A stretch of 64,000 nt of DNA, taken from NCBI GenBank assembly GCA_964563135.1, contig CAZLWV010000010.1, positions 19,778 to 83,777 of the forward strand. Reading direction: 5' to 3'. The DNA comes from JAAYAY01 sp964563135 (lineage in GTDB: Bacteria > Planctomycetota > Planctomycetia > Pirellulales > Thermoguttaceae). This document shows positions 56,678-64,000 of the stretch, piece by piece; the first letter of the stretch is position 1; every line of letters starts with the position of its first letter. The position numbers and the translations under genes are program-made. The notes beneath the pieces are model-generated. The model was not told the origin of the DNA, ran no database searches, and saw only the letters and a list, made by a program, of their open reading frames with translations.

Positions 56678-57566
56678 TCAGAATGATACCCCACGAGAGG
56701 CGTACCCCAAAGTGATCGCAGAGATCGGCTGTAACCACTGCGGCGAAATGCGATTGGCGGAACAGTCCATCAAGATGGCCGCCATGTTCTGCGAAGCGGA
56801 CTACGCAAAATTTCAAAAGCGAAACGCCGCCGAATTGCTGTCCGCCGCAGCGTATCATGCCCCTCATCCCAACCCCTGCAATGCGTATGGAAACACTTAC
56901 GGCGAGCATCGGGAGTTCCTAGAATTCACCGTCGACCAGCATAAGCAATTGGTCGAATGGTGTGATTTGTATGGAATCAAGTACTCCTGCTCCGTCTGGG
57001 ACGTCACTTCAGCCCGAGACATCATCTCCCTAAAGCCCGATTTCATCAAAATCCCCTCGGCGTCGAACACGCATTACGAAATGTTGCGGTTGATCTGCGA
57101 CGAATACGGCGGGCAGATTCATATTTCCCTAGGAATGACGACGCTCGCAGAACGCGATACGCTCATCGAGACGCTGGAGGCTCGCCGACGGTTGCAGGAC
57201 GTAGTGCTCTACAAATGCACATCCGGCTATCCCGTTCCATTCGAAGACTGTCATCTATTGGAGATTACGGAACTCCGCTCGGTGTTTGGCGATCGAGTTG
57301 CCGGAATCGGCTTCAGCGGACATCACCTCGGCTTTGCGATCGACAACGCTGCCTATGCACTCGGGGCGCGTTGGTTTGAGCGGCATTTCACACTGGACCG
57401 GACATGGAAGGGAACGGATCATGCGGCCAGCCTGGAACCGGACGGTATGCGTCGATTGTGCCGGGACCTTCGTGCCACGGCTAGGGCGATGCGCGTCAAA
57501 CCTGCAGAGATCTTGGAGATTGAGAAACCGCAAAGGGACAAATTGAAATGGACACACACACAGTAG
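56670..57566 (+). CDS. neuB: N-acetylneuraminate (nonulosonic acid) synthase
   Basis: A 298-residue NeuB-family enzyme that condenses a six-carbon N-acetylamino sugar (ManNAc or a relative) with PEP to a nine-carbon sugar acid. VIAEIGCNHCGEMRLAEQSIKMA, YAKFQKRN, FTVDQHKQLVEWCDLYGIKYSCSVWDVTSA, FIKIPSASNTHYEM, LYKCTSGYPVPFEDCHLLEI and GFSGHHLGFAIDNAAYALGARWFERHFTLDR are all NeuB signatures. The C-terminal SAF (antifreeze-like) domain is missing; usual length is about 340-350. AAGGA precedes the ATG at 56670. Confidence 0.9.
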   Translation: MDNQNDTPREAYPKVIAEIGCNHCGEMRLAEQSIKMAAMFCEADYAKFQKRNAAELLSAAAYHAPHPNPCNAYGNTYGEHREFLEFTVDQHKQLVEWCDLYGIKYSCSVWDVTSARDIISLKPDFIKIPSASNTHYEMLRLICDEYGGQIHISLGMTTLAERDTLIETLEARRRLQDVVLYKCTSGYPVPFEDCHLLEITELRSVFGDRVAGIGFSGHHLGFAIDNAAYALGARWFERHFTLDRTWKGTDHAASLEPDGMRRLCRDLRATARAMRVKPAEILEIEKPQRDKLKWTHTQ

Positions 57567-58729
57567 CACTTGTTCCGGCCCGCGGCGGCAGCAAGTCCAT
57601 CCCGTTCAAGAACGTCAAGCTTATTGGCGGTAAGCCGCTGATCCATTGGGTGATTGAAGCCGCTTTGGGGTGCAAGGGCATCGACGAAGTCTATCTCGCG
57701 AGCGACAGCCAGGAGATTCGAGATGCTTCGCGAATCTTCACCAGTTGTTCGAATTTCCACGCCATAGATCGTCGTCCCGAGAACGCGACCGATACAGCGT
57801 CCACGGAATCCGCCGTTCTGGAATTCGCCGAGATGCACGATTTTGCGTCGCTTGTACTGATTCAGGCTACCTCGCCCTTGCTCACTGCTGCAGACCTTGA
57901 TCGAGGACTCGAGAAATTTGCATCTAGGACGGTTGACAGCGTGCTGTCTGTCGTTCGCCAGAAGCGATTCATCTGGAATGTTGATCCAACGACAGGGAAC
58001 GTGAGCCCCGCGAACTACGACTATCGAAATCGGCCGCGGCGCCAGGAGTATAAAGGGTTCCTTGTCGAGAACGGAGCGTTTTATATAACCAGCCGAACTG
58101 GCTTGCTTGAAAGCAAGTGTCGACTTTCGGGACGAATCGGCGTTGTAGAGATGCCTCCAGAAACATACCTCGAACTGGATGAACCAGAGGATTGGATTGC
58201 GGTAGATCTCTATTTGAGGAAGAGGCTACGAAACGATACTATGCGGAAACTCCTGCCCATCAAGCTGCTGGCGATGGACTTCGACGGCGTGCTGACGGAC
58301 AATTGCGTATCCGTGCACGAGAACGGGACGGAGGCAGTCTCCTGTAGCCGAAGCGACGGGATGGGAATTGCCTTGCTGCGAGAACGCACCGACCTGCGAC
58401 TCGCGGTCATCTCGGCGGAAGAGAACCCCGTTGTCGCAAGGCGCTGTGAAAAGGTCCGAGTGCCCTTCTATCAAGGGTGTACCGATAAAGCCGCCTTGCT
58501 GCGCACGCTCTCCTCGGAATGCGGACTTGAGTCCCAGGCGGTTGCCTATATGGGAAACGACATCAATGATCTCGGGTGCCTGCGGTGGTCCGGATTTTCT
58601 GCGGCGCCGTGCGATGCTCATCCGGACGTATTGTCCTGCGTTGACTTCGTCACAAAAAGCCGCGGCGGGCACGGCGCGGTTCGGGAGTTGGCAGACATGA
58701 TCGTTGAGGGATTTGGACGTTCTTCATGA
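57548..58729 (+). CDS. neuA: CMP-nonulosonic acid cytidylyltransferase fused to a KdsC-like HAD phosphatase
   Basis: A 393-residue fusion. Residues 1-230 are NeuA: VALVPARGGSKSIPFKNVKLIGGKPLIHW (nucleotide loop), YLASDSQEI, VLIQATSPLLTAADL. Residues about 235-393 are a HAD phosphatase of the KdsC type: LAMDFDGVLTDNCVS (Asp nucleophile DxDGVxTD), ISAEENPVVARRC and YMGNDINDLGCL. The same architecture occurs in vertebrate CMAS. It overlaps the end of neuB by 19 bases and its stop overlaps the next start (ATGA at 58726). The phosphatase could release phosphate from a 9-phosphate product of NeuB. Confidence 0.9.
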   Translation: MDTHTVALVPARGGSKSIPFKNVKLIGGKPLIHWVIEAALGCKGIDEVYLASDSQEIRDASRIFTSCSNFHAIDRRPENATDTASTESAVLEFAEMHDFASLVLIQATSPLLTAADLDRGLEKFASRTVDSVLSVVRQKRFIWNVDPTTGNVSPANYDYRNRPRRQEYKGFLVENGAFYITSRTGLLESKCRLSGRIGVVEMPPETYLELDEPEDWIAVDLYLRKRLRNDTMRKLLPIKLLAMDFDGVLTDNCVSVHENGTEAVSCSRSDGMGIALLRERTDLRLAVISAEENPVVARRCEKVRVPFYQGCTDKAALLRTLSSECGLESQAVAYMGNDINDLGCLRWSGFSAAPCDAHPDVLSCVDFVTKSRGGHGAVRELADMIVEGFGRSS

Positions 58730-59991
58730 ATTCAAGATGTACTGACTACGGCAAGTTGAGTGACCATGTTTTCCAGGCCTTCTGGAATGAGTATCTCTTT
58801 AAGGCCAATTGCTATCGGCGCCGCTACATTCCACTGACAAAATCGAATGCTTGGTTTTCGATTGCGGCCTTTGGGCCTGAAAACTCGATGAGGCACCGGC
58901 TAAGGTCGATCAGGTGGCTGGTCGCCACGCTCTGCAATTGTCTTTGGCTTTCCCTGGCCCGACCCGTCCAGACGGGACCGTTCATTTCGCTGACGACGCA
59001 CGTCCGCTATATAAGGTTCCTGCCGCCGGAGTCCCAGGTCTTTCGGATCGGCCTGCACTGTTTTCGTCTCTTTCGGTATCCGCATATTCTTAGCGTGTTG
59101 ACCTTTCGTGAAAGACTCCGTGGTTTCGGACTTGCTTTCACATGTCGCAGACAGTTTACCAACGCCTGCAGACGTGAGTGTGATCGGCACAACGTGGATT
59201 TCAAAGTGTTCTGTCGGCTCTGCAACATCGGCTACTTCCGTTTCGCCGACTACGTCTTGAATTACATGGCGTTGACAAAAGTGAGCCCGGTGAAGGTGGC
59301 AATTTCGTTTCAGATGGAAGCCTACTCCTCAATTCTGTCGACGTATCGAGACGCCGAGCTTAGAATATCTCTCGTGGGATATCAACACGGGCTGTTTGAG
59401 TTGCCTCCTCCTCCGCATCGATACGCAAAGGTACGTTTCGATGAATATGTTCTGCTCTATCGAGAGTCGGAGCATTGGTTTGTGAGTGACTTCTCGGGTA
59501 ACCCCGATTGTGTCATCAAATTCCGTGAGCACCCGTCGACAATCCGCTGGCAAGAGATTGATCGAACCGGATTCGCAAAGGTTGTGGCATATGCTGCGCA
59601 GGACTACTTGCCGGTTGACCACGAGATAATGGATGCGTTGCTGGCCTATGTGGATGCCACGAACTCGCTCCTCTTGCTTTACTTGCATCCCAACTTTCAC
59701 GACTTCCTGTTGCCGCATCGGCCCGGGGCACGGAATCTGCGAGTCTGCCCCAGGGAACGGCACAAGAACATCGATCTATTGGTCACAAGGTACTCAACAT
59801 TAGCTATGGATTACCGTTCCAGCTTGGGGGTTGACGTGCTGTTCGTGCCGGGGCACGACAACATCTGTATCTTTGACAACCGGGATGTGAAGACATGTCG
59901 AGATCTTGGGCAGCTTGGGGCAATCCTTTCTGAACTGCTTACCAACCCTTGCGAAACTTTGCTGCAAGCTGATCGCAACAAGACACGGTAA
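58726..59991 (+). CDS. unrecognised polysaccharide-locus protein, possible sialyltransferase-like GT
   Basis: A 421-residue protein without signal peptide or membrane helix. The second half carries LLYLHPNFHDFL, KNIDLLVTRYSTLAMDYRSSLGVDVLFVPGHDN and GQLGAILSELL, a pattern reminiscent of capsule transferases of the polysialyl/CDP-glycerol type where HP and an S/T-rich loop occur. That is only a resemblance. Translational coupling to the NeuA fusion (ATGA) points to a transferase that uses the CMP-sugar. The Cys- and Arg-rich first half is unusual. Confidence 0.6.
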   Translation: MNSRCTDYGKLSDHVFQAFWNEYLFKANCYRRRYIPLTKSNAWFSIAAFGPENSMRHRLRSIRWLVATLCNCLWLSLARPVQTGPFISLTTHVRYIRFLPPESQVFRIGLHCFRLFRYPHILSVLTFRERLRGFGLAFTCRRQFTNACRRECDRHNVDFKVFCRLCNIGYFRFADYVLNYMALTKVSPVKVAISFQMEAYSSILSTYRDAELRISLVGYQHGLFELPPPPHRYAKVRFDEYVLLYRESEHWFVSDFSGNPDCVIKFREHPSTIRWQEIDRTGFAKVVAYAAQDYLPVDHEIMDALLAYVDATNSLLLLYLHPNFHDFLLPHRPGARNLRVCPRERHKNIDLLVTRYSTLAMDYRSSLGVDVLFVPGHDNICIFDNRDVKTCRDLGQLGAILSELLTNPCETLLQADRNKTR

Positions 59992-60030
59992 ACCAGATCG
60001 TGAATAACCCTTGAGAGACTGACACATACC

Positions 60031-61017
60031 ATGACATCTGCCCCGTGCCCCGTCTGCGATGGTTGCCTGAGACTGATCGTAGAGCGTATTGATGACTACT
60101 CCTACTACGAGTGTCATGACTGTCGCCTAGTCACGAGTTTACCGGTACCTGGCAGGGAAGAACTGGCATCGTTCTACAACGGCTTCCTCTATGGTCTGCC
60201 GACCGGCGACGAATCGCAGGGAAGGCAGATCGCCATTAAAGAGTGTACGGCTGTGATTCTCAGGGACTGCTTCCGGATCGCGCGCCTTAAACCGCCATTG
60301 AGAGTACTTGACTGGGGTGGCGGAATTGGCCTCTACTCCAATGGGTTTGCCGAACTGGGGTGCGAAACTACGCTGATCGACATTGACAAGCAAGCTTGCG
60401 AGTACGCTGTGCGGATGTTCGGCGACAAAGTCATGGTAATAAATGGGGACCCGATTACGTACCGCTTTCCACATCGCTTCGATGTGGTGTTTTGTAGCCA
60501 TGTTGTCGAACATTGTGTCGATGTAGTTGAGTTGCTGGAAGCGGTTTGGCGAGTTTTGTTGCCGAAAGGTCTGCTAATCATCGCAACTCCAAATCAGCAG
60601 TGCAAAGAGTTCTATTTCAGACTCGGTTGGCTGTGGCACTACCTAAGAATGACAAGTAGTTCAAATCGTCAGTGTCTTGTGTCCCTGTTGAAGTTCCTGC
60701 GAACACCTTGGATATGCTGCGATCCGCCGCGACACGTACATGCGTTCAATCAGTCTAGCCTAACACGACTACTGGCGAAGAGCCGCTTTGAGACGCTGAA
60801 GTGCTTTGGCGAATACAGTGATCAGCAAAGCTACAGTTTCTCCCGGAGGAGTGTGAACTGGAGAATCCCCCGCCTGAGGAGTCTGGGAAGAATCGCACGG
60901 GACGTATTCGAGATTAGTGGAATTCGGATGCTTCGCGCGATGTCTCCCAACGGCAGATGGGGAAATAACCTCGTGGCGTTCGCTCGACCGCTCCCATTGT
61001 CGATAAAAGATGGATAG
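60031..61017 (+). CDS. methyltransferase with N-terminal zinc-binding motif
   Basis: A 328-residue class I methyltransferase. The N-terminus CPVCDGCL...YYECHDCRLV is a four-Cys zinc ribbon. VLDWGGGIGLYSNGFAELG is the SAM loop, TTLIDIDKQACEYA carries the acidic residue, and FCSHVVEHCVDVVELLEAVWRVLLPKGLLIIATPN follows. This type occurs in polysaccharide and antibiotic-sugar clusters (C-methyltransferase-like). About 40 bases from the preceding gene. Confidence 0.83.
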   Translation: MTSAPCPVCDGCLRLIVERIDDYSYYECHDCRLVTSLPVPGREELASFYNGFLYGLPTGDESQGRQIAIKECTAVILRDCFRIARLKPPLRVLDWGGGIGLYSNGFAELGCETTLIDIDKQACEYAVRMFGDKVMVINGDPITYRFPHRFDVVFCSHVVEHCVDVVELLEAVWRVLLPKGLLIIATPNQQCKEFYFRLGWLWHYLRMTSSSNRQCLVSLLKFLRTPWICCDPPRHVHAFNQSSLTRLLAKSRFETLKCFGEYSDQQSYSFSRRSVNWRIPRLRSLGRIARDVFEISGIRMLRAMSPNGRWGNNLVAFARPLPLSIKDG

Positions 61018-61193
61018 CTGCAGCTATCAGCGCTTGATCCAGTCGCGAATCGTCCCGCAAATACTCGATCAACGGGCGAAGATGATTCTTGAGTACACGA
61101 GGCTAGTCCAGGGAACTGTGCATGATCACGCGGCGGAATGAATGCTCCTCCAGCGCTCGCCGTTCGCCTCCAAGAGTCATTTCCAATTACCGC

Positions 61194-62198
61194 TCAGTCC
61201 CCCAACTCCAGTTTCAGCACCAACTTGCGATTCTCACCATACCAATCCACGCAACGCCTGAGACCTTCCTCGACGCTCACCTCCGATTTCCAGCCGAGCA
61301 AATCCCGGGCTTTCTCCACATTCGCCCATGTGGCGGGGACGTCGGCGGGGTGAGCGGGGCGGTGCTGGATGATTGGCTCTTTGCCCGTCAGGCAACCGAT
61401 CTGGCGGATAATCTCGCAGAGGGGGACCGGGCGGTCACCACCGAGATTGATGACTTCGTAGCCGAGCGGGGCAAGGCCCGCGATTGTGCCGCGGGCGATG
61501 TCGTCCACATAGGTGAAGTCGCGCTGCTGGCTCCCGTCGCCGAAAACGGTGATCGGCTCGCCCTCCGAAATCCAGCGGACGAACCGAAAGACGCTCATAT
61601 CGGGCCGACCGGCCGGCCCGTAGACGGTGAAGTAGCGGAAGACGGTTATGTCCAGGCCGTGCAGGTGATGGTAGGTGTAGGCCATGGCCTCCGCCGCCTT
61701 CTTGGACGCCGCGTAGGGAGACAAGGGGCGGCTGGTATCGGCGTCTTCGGAGAAAGGGACCGGGTTGTGCGCGCCGTAGAGGCTCGACGTGGAGGCCAGA
61801 ACGAATTTCTTCACGCCGTGGCGGCGACACAGGTCCAGAAGGTTGAGCGTGCCCCCGGCATTCGTCTGCTCATAGCCCCAGGGATCCTCGACGCTGGGAC
61901 GCACGCCAGCCCGAGCTGCCAGATTGACGACGGCGGCATAGGGCCGCCCTGCATCGCGGCCGGTGGCCGCATCCGCAGCGAACCGCTTTTCCATGGCGGG
62001 CATGTCGGTAATGTCGGCAACATGGAAGGTGAATCGCGGCCGGCCCTCGAGCCGCGACAATCGCCACCTCTTGAGCTGCGGATCATACGCGTCGTTGATA
62101 CTGTCCACCCCGACCACTTCATGGCCGCTTTCCAGCAGGAGCTCCGTCACTCGCGAGGCAATGAATCCGGCGCATCCGGTTACAAGATATCGGTCCAT
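61194..62198 (-). CDS. nucleotide-sugar epimerase/dehydratase (UDP-glucuronate epimerase-like)
   Basis: A 334-residue extended SDR: VTGCAGFIASRVTELLLESGHEVVGVDSINDAYDPQLK (NAD loop and the region that in UDP-glucuronate 4-epimerases reads NDYYD), VNLAARAGVRPSVEDP, VLASTSSLYGAHN, the YxxxK pair in SPYAASKKAAE, and VFRYFTVYGPAGRPDMSVFRFVRWI. The substrate is best guessed as UDP-glucuronate. It is on the strand opposite to the polysaccharide locus, which ends at 61017. Confidence 0.9.
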   Translation of the reverse strand: MDRYLVTGCAGFIASRVTELLLESGHEVVGVDSINDAYDPQLKRWRLSRLEGRPRFTFHVADITDMPAMEKRFAADAATGRDAGRPYAAVVNLAARAGVRPSVEDPWGYEQTNAGGTLNLLDLCRRHGVKKFVLASTSSLYGAHNPVPFSEDADTSRPLSPYAASKKAAEAMAYTYHHLHGLDITVFRYFTVYGPAGRPDMSVFRFVRWISEGEPITVFGDGSQQRDFTYVDDIARGTIAGLAPLGYEVINLGGDRPVPLCEIIRQIGCLTGKEPIIQHRPAHPADVPATWANVEKARDLLGWKSEVSVEEGLRRCVDWYGENRKLVLKLELGD

Positions 62199-62484
62199 GT
62201 GGCCAGCGTCTCCAACCGGCGGAGTTTCCCGCCGTCGCGATTCTCACAGGTCTTACCCCCACTCTGATGGTAGGGTGAGCAGATTGTATCACGACGGCTG
62301 CCTTGCCGCCAACAGTGACATCCCCGAAAAGTGCAGAAAGATCGCGAGCTGCCGGCCCGATTCGACGTTTGCGGTCCCAAACACGCCGCAAGGCGAGTGG
62401 AGAGAGCGGGGTTGCCAGGGAGATGGAATCTGCGTTATCTTGTGTAATTTGAACCTCGAACGGTGCGATGATGGAGTGTGTGAA

Positions 62485-63522
62485 GTGCCGTACGCTCAGA
62501 TTTCGGCGATCGAATTTCATCTCCCGGAGCAAGTGCTTGCCAACGACGAACTCGCCGACATCTACAGCGGTTGGACGCCGGAAGCGATCGAGCAGAAGCT
62601 GGGTGTGCGGACTCGCCGGGTGGCACGTCCGGACGAAACGGCCTCCGACCTGGCCTTTCAGGCGGCCGAAAAGCTGTTTGGCCGCGAGCCCTCCCTGCGG
62701 GAAGCAATCGATTTTGTCATCTTCTGCACGCAGGAACCGGACCATTTCCTTCCTACGACAGCCTGCCTCCTGCAGCACCGGCTCGGTTTGACTGAGGCCT
62801 GCGGGGCGTTCGATTTCAATCTGGGTTGTTCTGGATTTATCTACGGTCTGTCGCTATCGCGGGGCCTGATCGAGACCGGCCAGGCAACCAGGATTCTCCT
62901 CCTGACGGCAAACACCTACAGCAAGTTTATTAACCGGAAAGATCGGGTTTCACGCCCCCTGTTTGGAGATGGGGCTGCGGCCACGCTGGTGGAGGCCGTT
63001 GAGGGAGAAGAAGGCGGCAGGCCCATGCTTGGACCGTTTGTCTTCGGGACGGATGGGGGAGGCGGGGATCTGTTGATCGTACCGGCCGGGGGAATGCGGA
63101 TGCCGGCCACTCCTGAGACGGCCATTGAGCACACCGACAGTAAGGGGGGGACCCGTTCGAAAAACCAGCTCTACATGCATGGCCCCGGCGTATTCTCGTT
63201 CAGTGTGGATCGCGTTCCCCCGCTGGTTCAGGCATTGCTGGCGAAGGCGGGTATGACTCGTGACGACATCGATCTGTTCGTGTTCCATCAGGCCAACAAG
63301 TTCATGCTCGAGCGTTTGCGCAAGCAGTGCGACATCGCTGCCGATCGGTTCATGATCGACATGCTGGATCGGGGGAATACCGTCTCAAGCACGATTCCGA
63401 TTGCGCTGGTGGATGCGCAGCAATCGGGGCTACTCAAACCGCGCTCTCGCGTGATGCTCGTCGGATTCGGCGTTGGCCTTTCGTGGGCGGCAACGATTGC
63501 CGTCCTGCCGGAACGGATTTGA
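62485..63522 (+). CDS. 3-oxoacyl-ACP synthase III (FabH-like)
   Basis: A 345-residue thiolase-fold enzyme. The active Cys is in FNLGCSGFIYGLSL, the His in VFHQANKFMLERL and the Asn in GNTVSSTIPIAL, the FabH triad. It joins an acyl-CoA or acyl-ACP to malonyl-ACP. ISAIEFHLPEQVLANDEL and VRTRRVARPDE are typical of the secondary FabH/PqsB-like branch, where many genomes have extra copies. Start: GTG at 62485 with GGAG eight bases upstream; the frame extends far upstream without coding character. Confidence 0.9.
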   Translation: MPYAQISAIEFHLPEQVLANDELADIYSGWTPEAIEQKLGVRTRRVARPDETASDLAFQAAEKLFGREPSLREAIDFVIFCTQEPDHFLPTTACLLQHRLGLTEACGAFDFNLGCSGFIYGLSLSRGLIETGQATRILLLTANTYSKFINRKDRVSRPLFGDGAAATLVEAVEGEEGGRPMLGPFVFGTDGGGGDLLIVPAGGMRMPATPETAIEHTDSKGGTRSKNQLYMHGPGVFSFSVDRVPPLVQALLAKAGMTRDDIDLFVFHQANKFMLERLRKQCDIAADRFMIDMLDRGNTVSSTIPIALVDAQQSGLLKPRSRVMLVGFGVGLSWAATIAVLPERI

Positions 63523-64000
63523 GGCAGGGGACGGGGGGCCGAACGGCAAAAGACGGGAATCGTCACCGCATGGTCGCCGCGTGGGCTTGCCCTGGCTTGT
63601 GTGCGGTGAGCGATTCTGCCGGCGAGCCTGCGGGCTCTGCTGGACGGACGGCGCCCAATCGGCCTTGCCGGACAGTCTGAACCCGAGGCCGGCGGAGGGG
63701 AAAGGTGTGGTTCTTGGCCTTCGCCGTTGGACATTCGGCGATCGCTGTTCGCGGCTCCTGCGCCACCCGTATGGGATGCCACCTCTGGCGGGCCGCGGGG
63801 GCATCCGCGGGTGACGGAGCGGTCACTCGACCGTGTTCGGCACACAGGGGTAGCGTATCTGGCTGGCCCTGCGCTCTCAAAAGGCCTGCGCGATTGGGAG
63901 AGGGGCCATGCGTGGGGCAAGCTTACGCGGCGATCTCGGTTGTGATCACTCTTTTGCCGATCAGGCAGGGCGGTTCAGAGCCGGTCCCGGAACTGCTTGG
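63523..64000. other. window end, about 480 bases without a supportable gene
   Basis: A minus-strand frame from 64000 to a TAA at 63923 reads a short end (LIGKRVITTEIAA), which could be the tail of a gene that continues beyond the window. Nothing else is supported. Confidence 0.3.

Noticed and set aside
61963..62484. Upstream extension of the FabH-like gene
   Set aside because: It overlaps the antisense of the epimerase gene and has no coding character; GTG at 62485 with GGAG fits the family's N-terminus.

Overview
The window looks like a chromosomal segment of a GC-rich member of the Planctomycetota, most likely in or near the Pirellulales. I infer this from the gene repertoire, not from a marker-gene tree. 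The signs are paired DUF1080 secreted proteins, PQQ-type beta-propeller proteins with signal peptides, a PilM protein fused to its PilN-like partner and followed by Met/Gly-rich membrane proteins, a very long secretin, and many short non-autonomous inverted-repeat elements. No rRNA, tRNA or CRISPR array was seen.

Layout. 1-2.8 kb holds the 3' part of ileS and a purN-like formyltransferase. 3.1-6.0 kb holds a hybrid histidine kinase and a single-domain response regulator on the minus strand. 6.6-9.0 kb holds a small membrane protein and two paralogous DUF1080 secreted proteins. 9.1-13.6 kb holds a small MITE-like element, a PQQ-propeller protein with an EF-hand, an MFS transporter with a periplasmic inserted domain, and a secreted DJ-1/PfpI protein. 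13.8-27.0 kb, all on the minus strand, is a type IV pilus or type II secretion-like set: PilM-PilN fusion, a PilO-position protein, a second anchored protein broken by a single-base frameshift, a 1251-residue secretin, and a zinc-ribbon/membrane/hydrolase protein. 27.5-34.5 kb holds a GH38-like protein, cmk, rpsA and a primary-type sigma factor. 34.9-41.7 kb holds another PQQ-propeller protein, a gene split by a MITE, prolyl oligopeptidase, a Dabb protein, apt (its stop codon overlaps a second inverted-repeat element) and a small secreted protein.

42-61 kb is a surface-polysaccharide locus, visibly more AT-rich than its flanks: a membrane glycosyltransferase, a truncated and an intact UDP-GlcNAc 2-epimerase, an SDR epimerase, glycosyltransferases, a Wzx-type flippase, a Wzy-like polymerase, methyltransferases, a CapA-like protein, an ATP-grasp protein, NeuB, and a NeuA-HAD fusion. 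Together these suggest a polysaccharide carrying a nonulosonic (sialic-acid-like) sugar. The window closes with a nucleotide-sugar epimerase on the minus strand and a FabH-like ketoacyl synthase.

The most unusual items are three independent MITE-like insertions (one splitting a gene whose original frame can be rebuilt exactly), the Met-Gly-Ser repeats in the pilus-type inner-membrane proteins, the MFS transporter with an inserted periplasmic domain, and the nonulosonic-acid locus.
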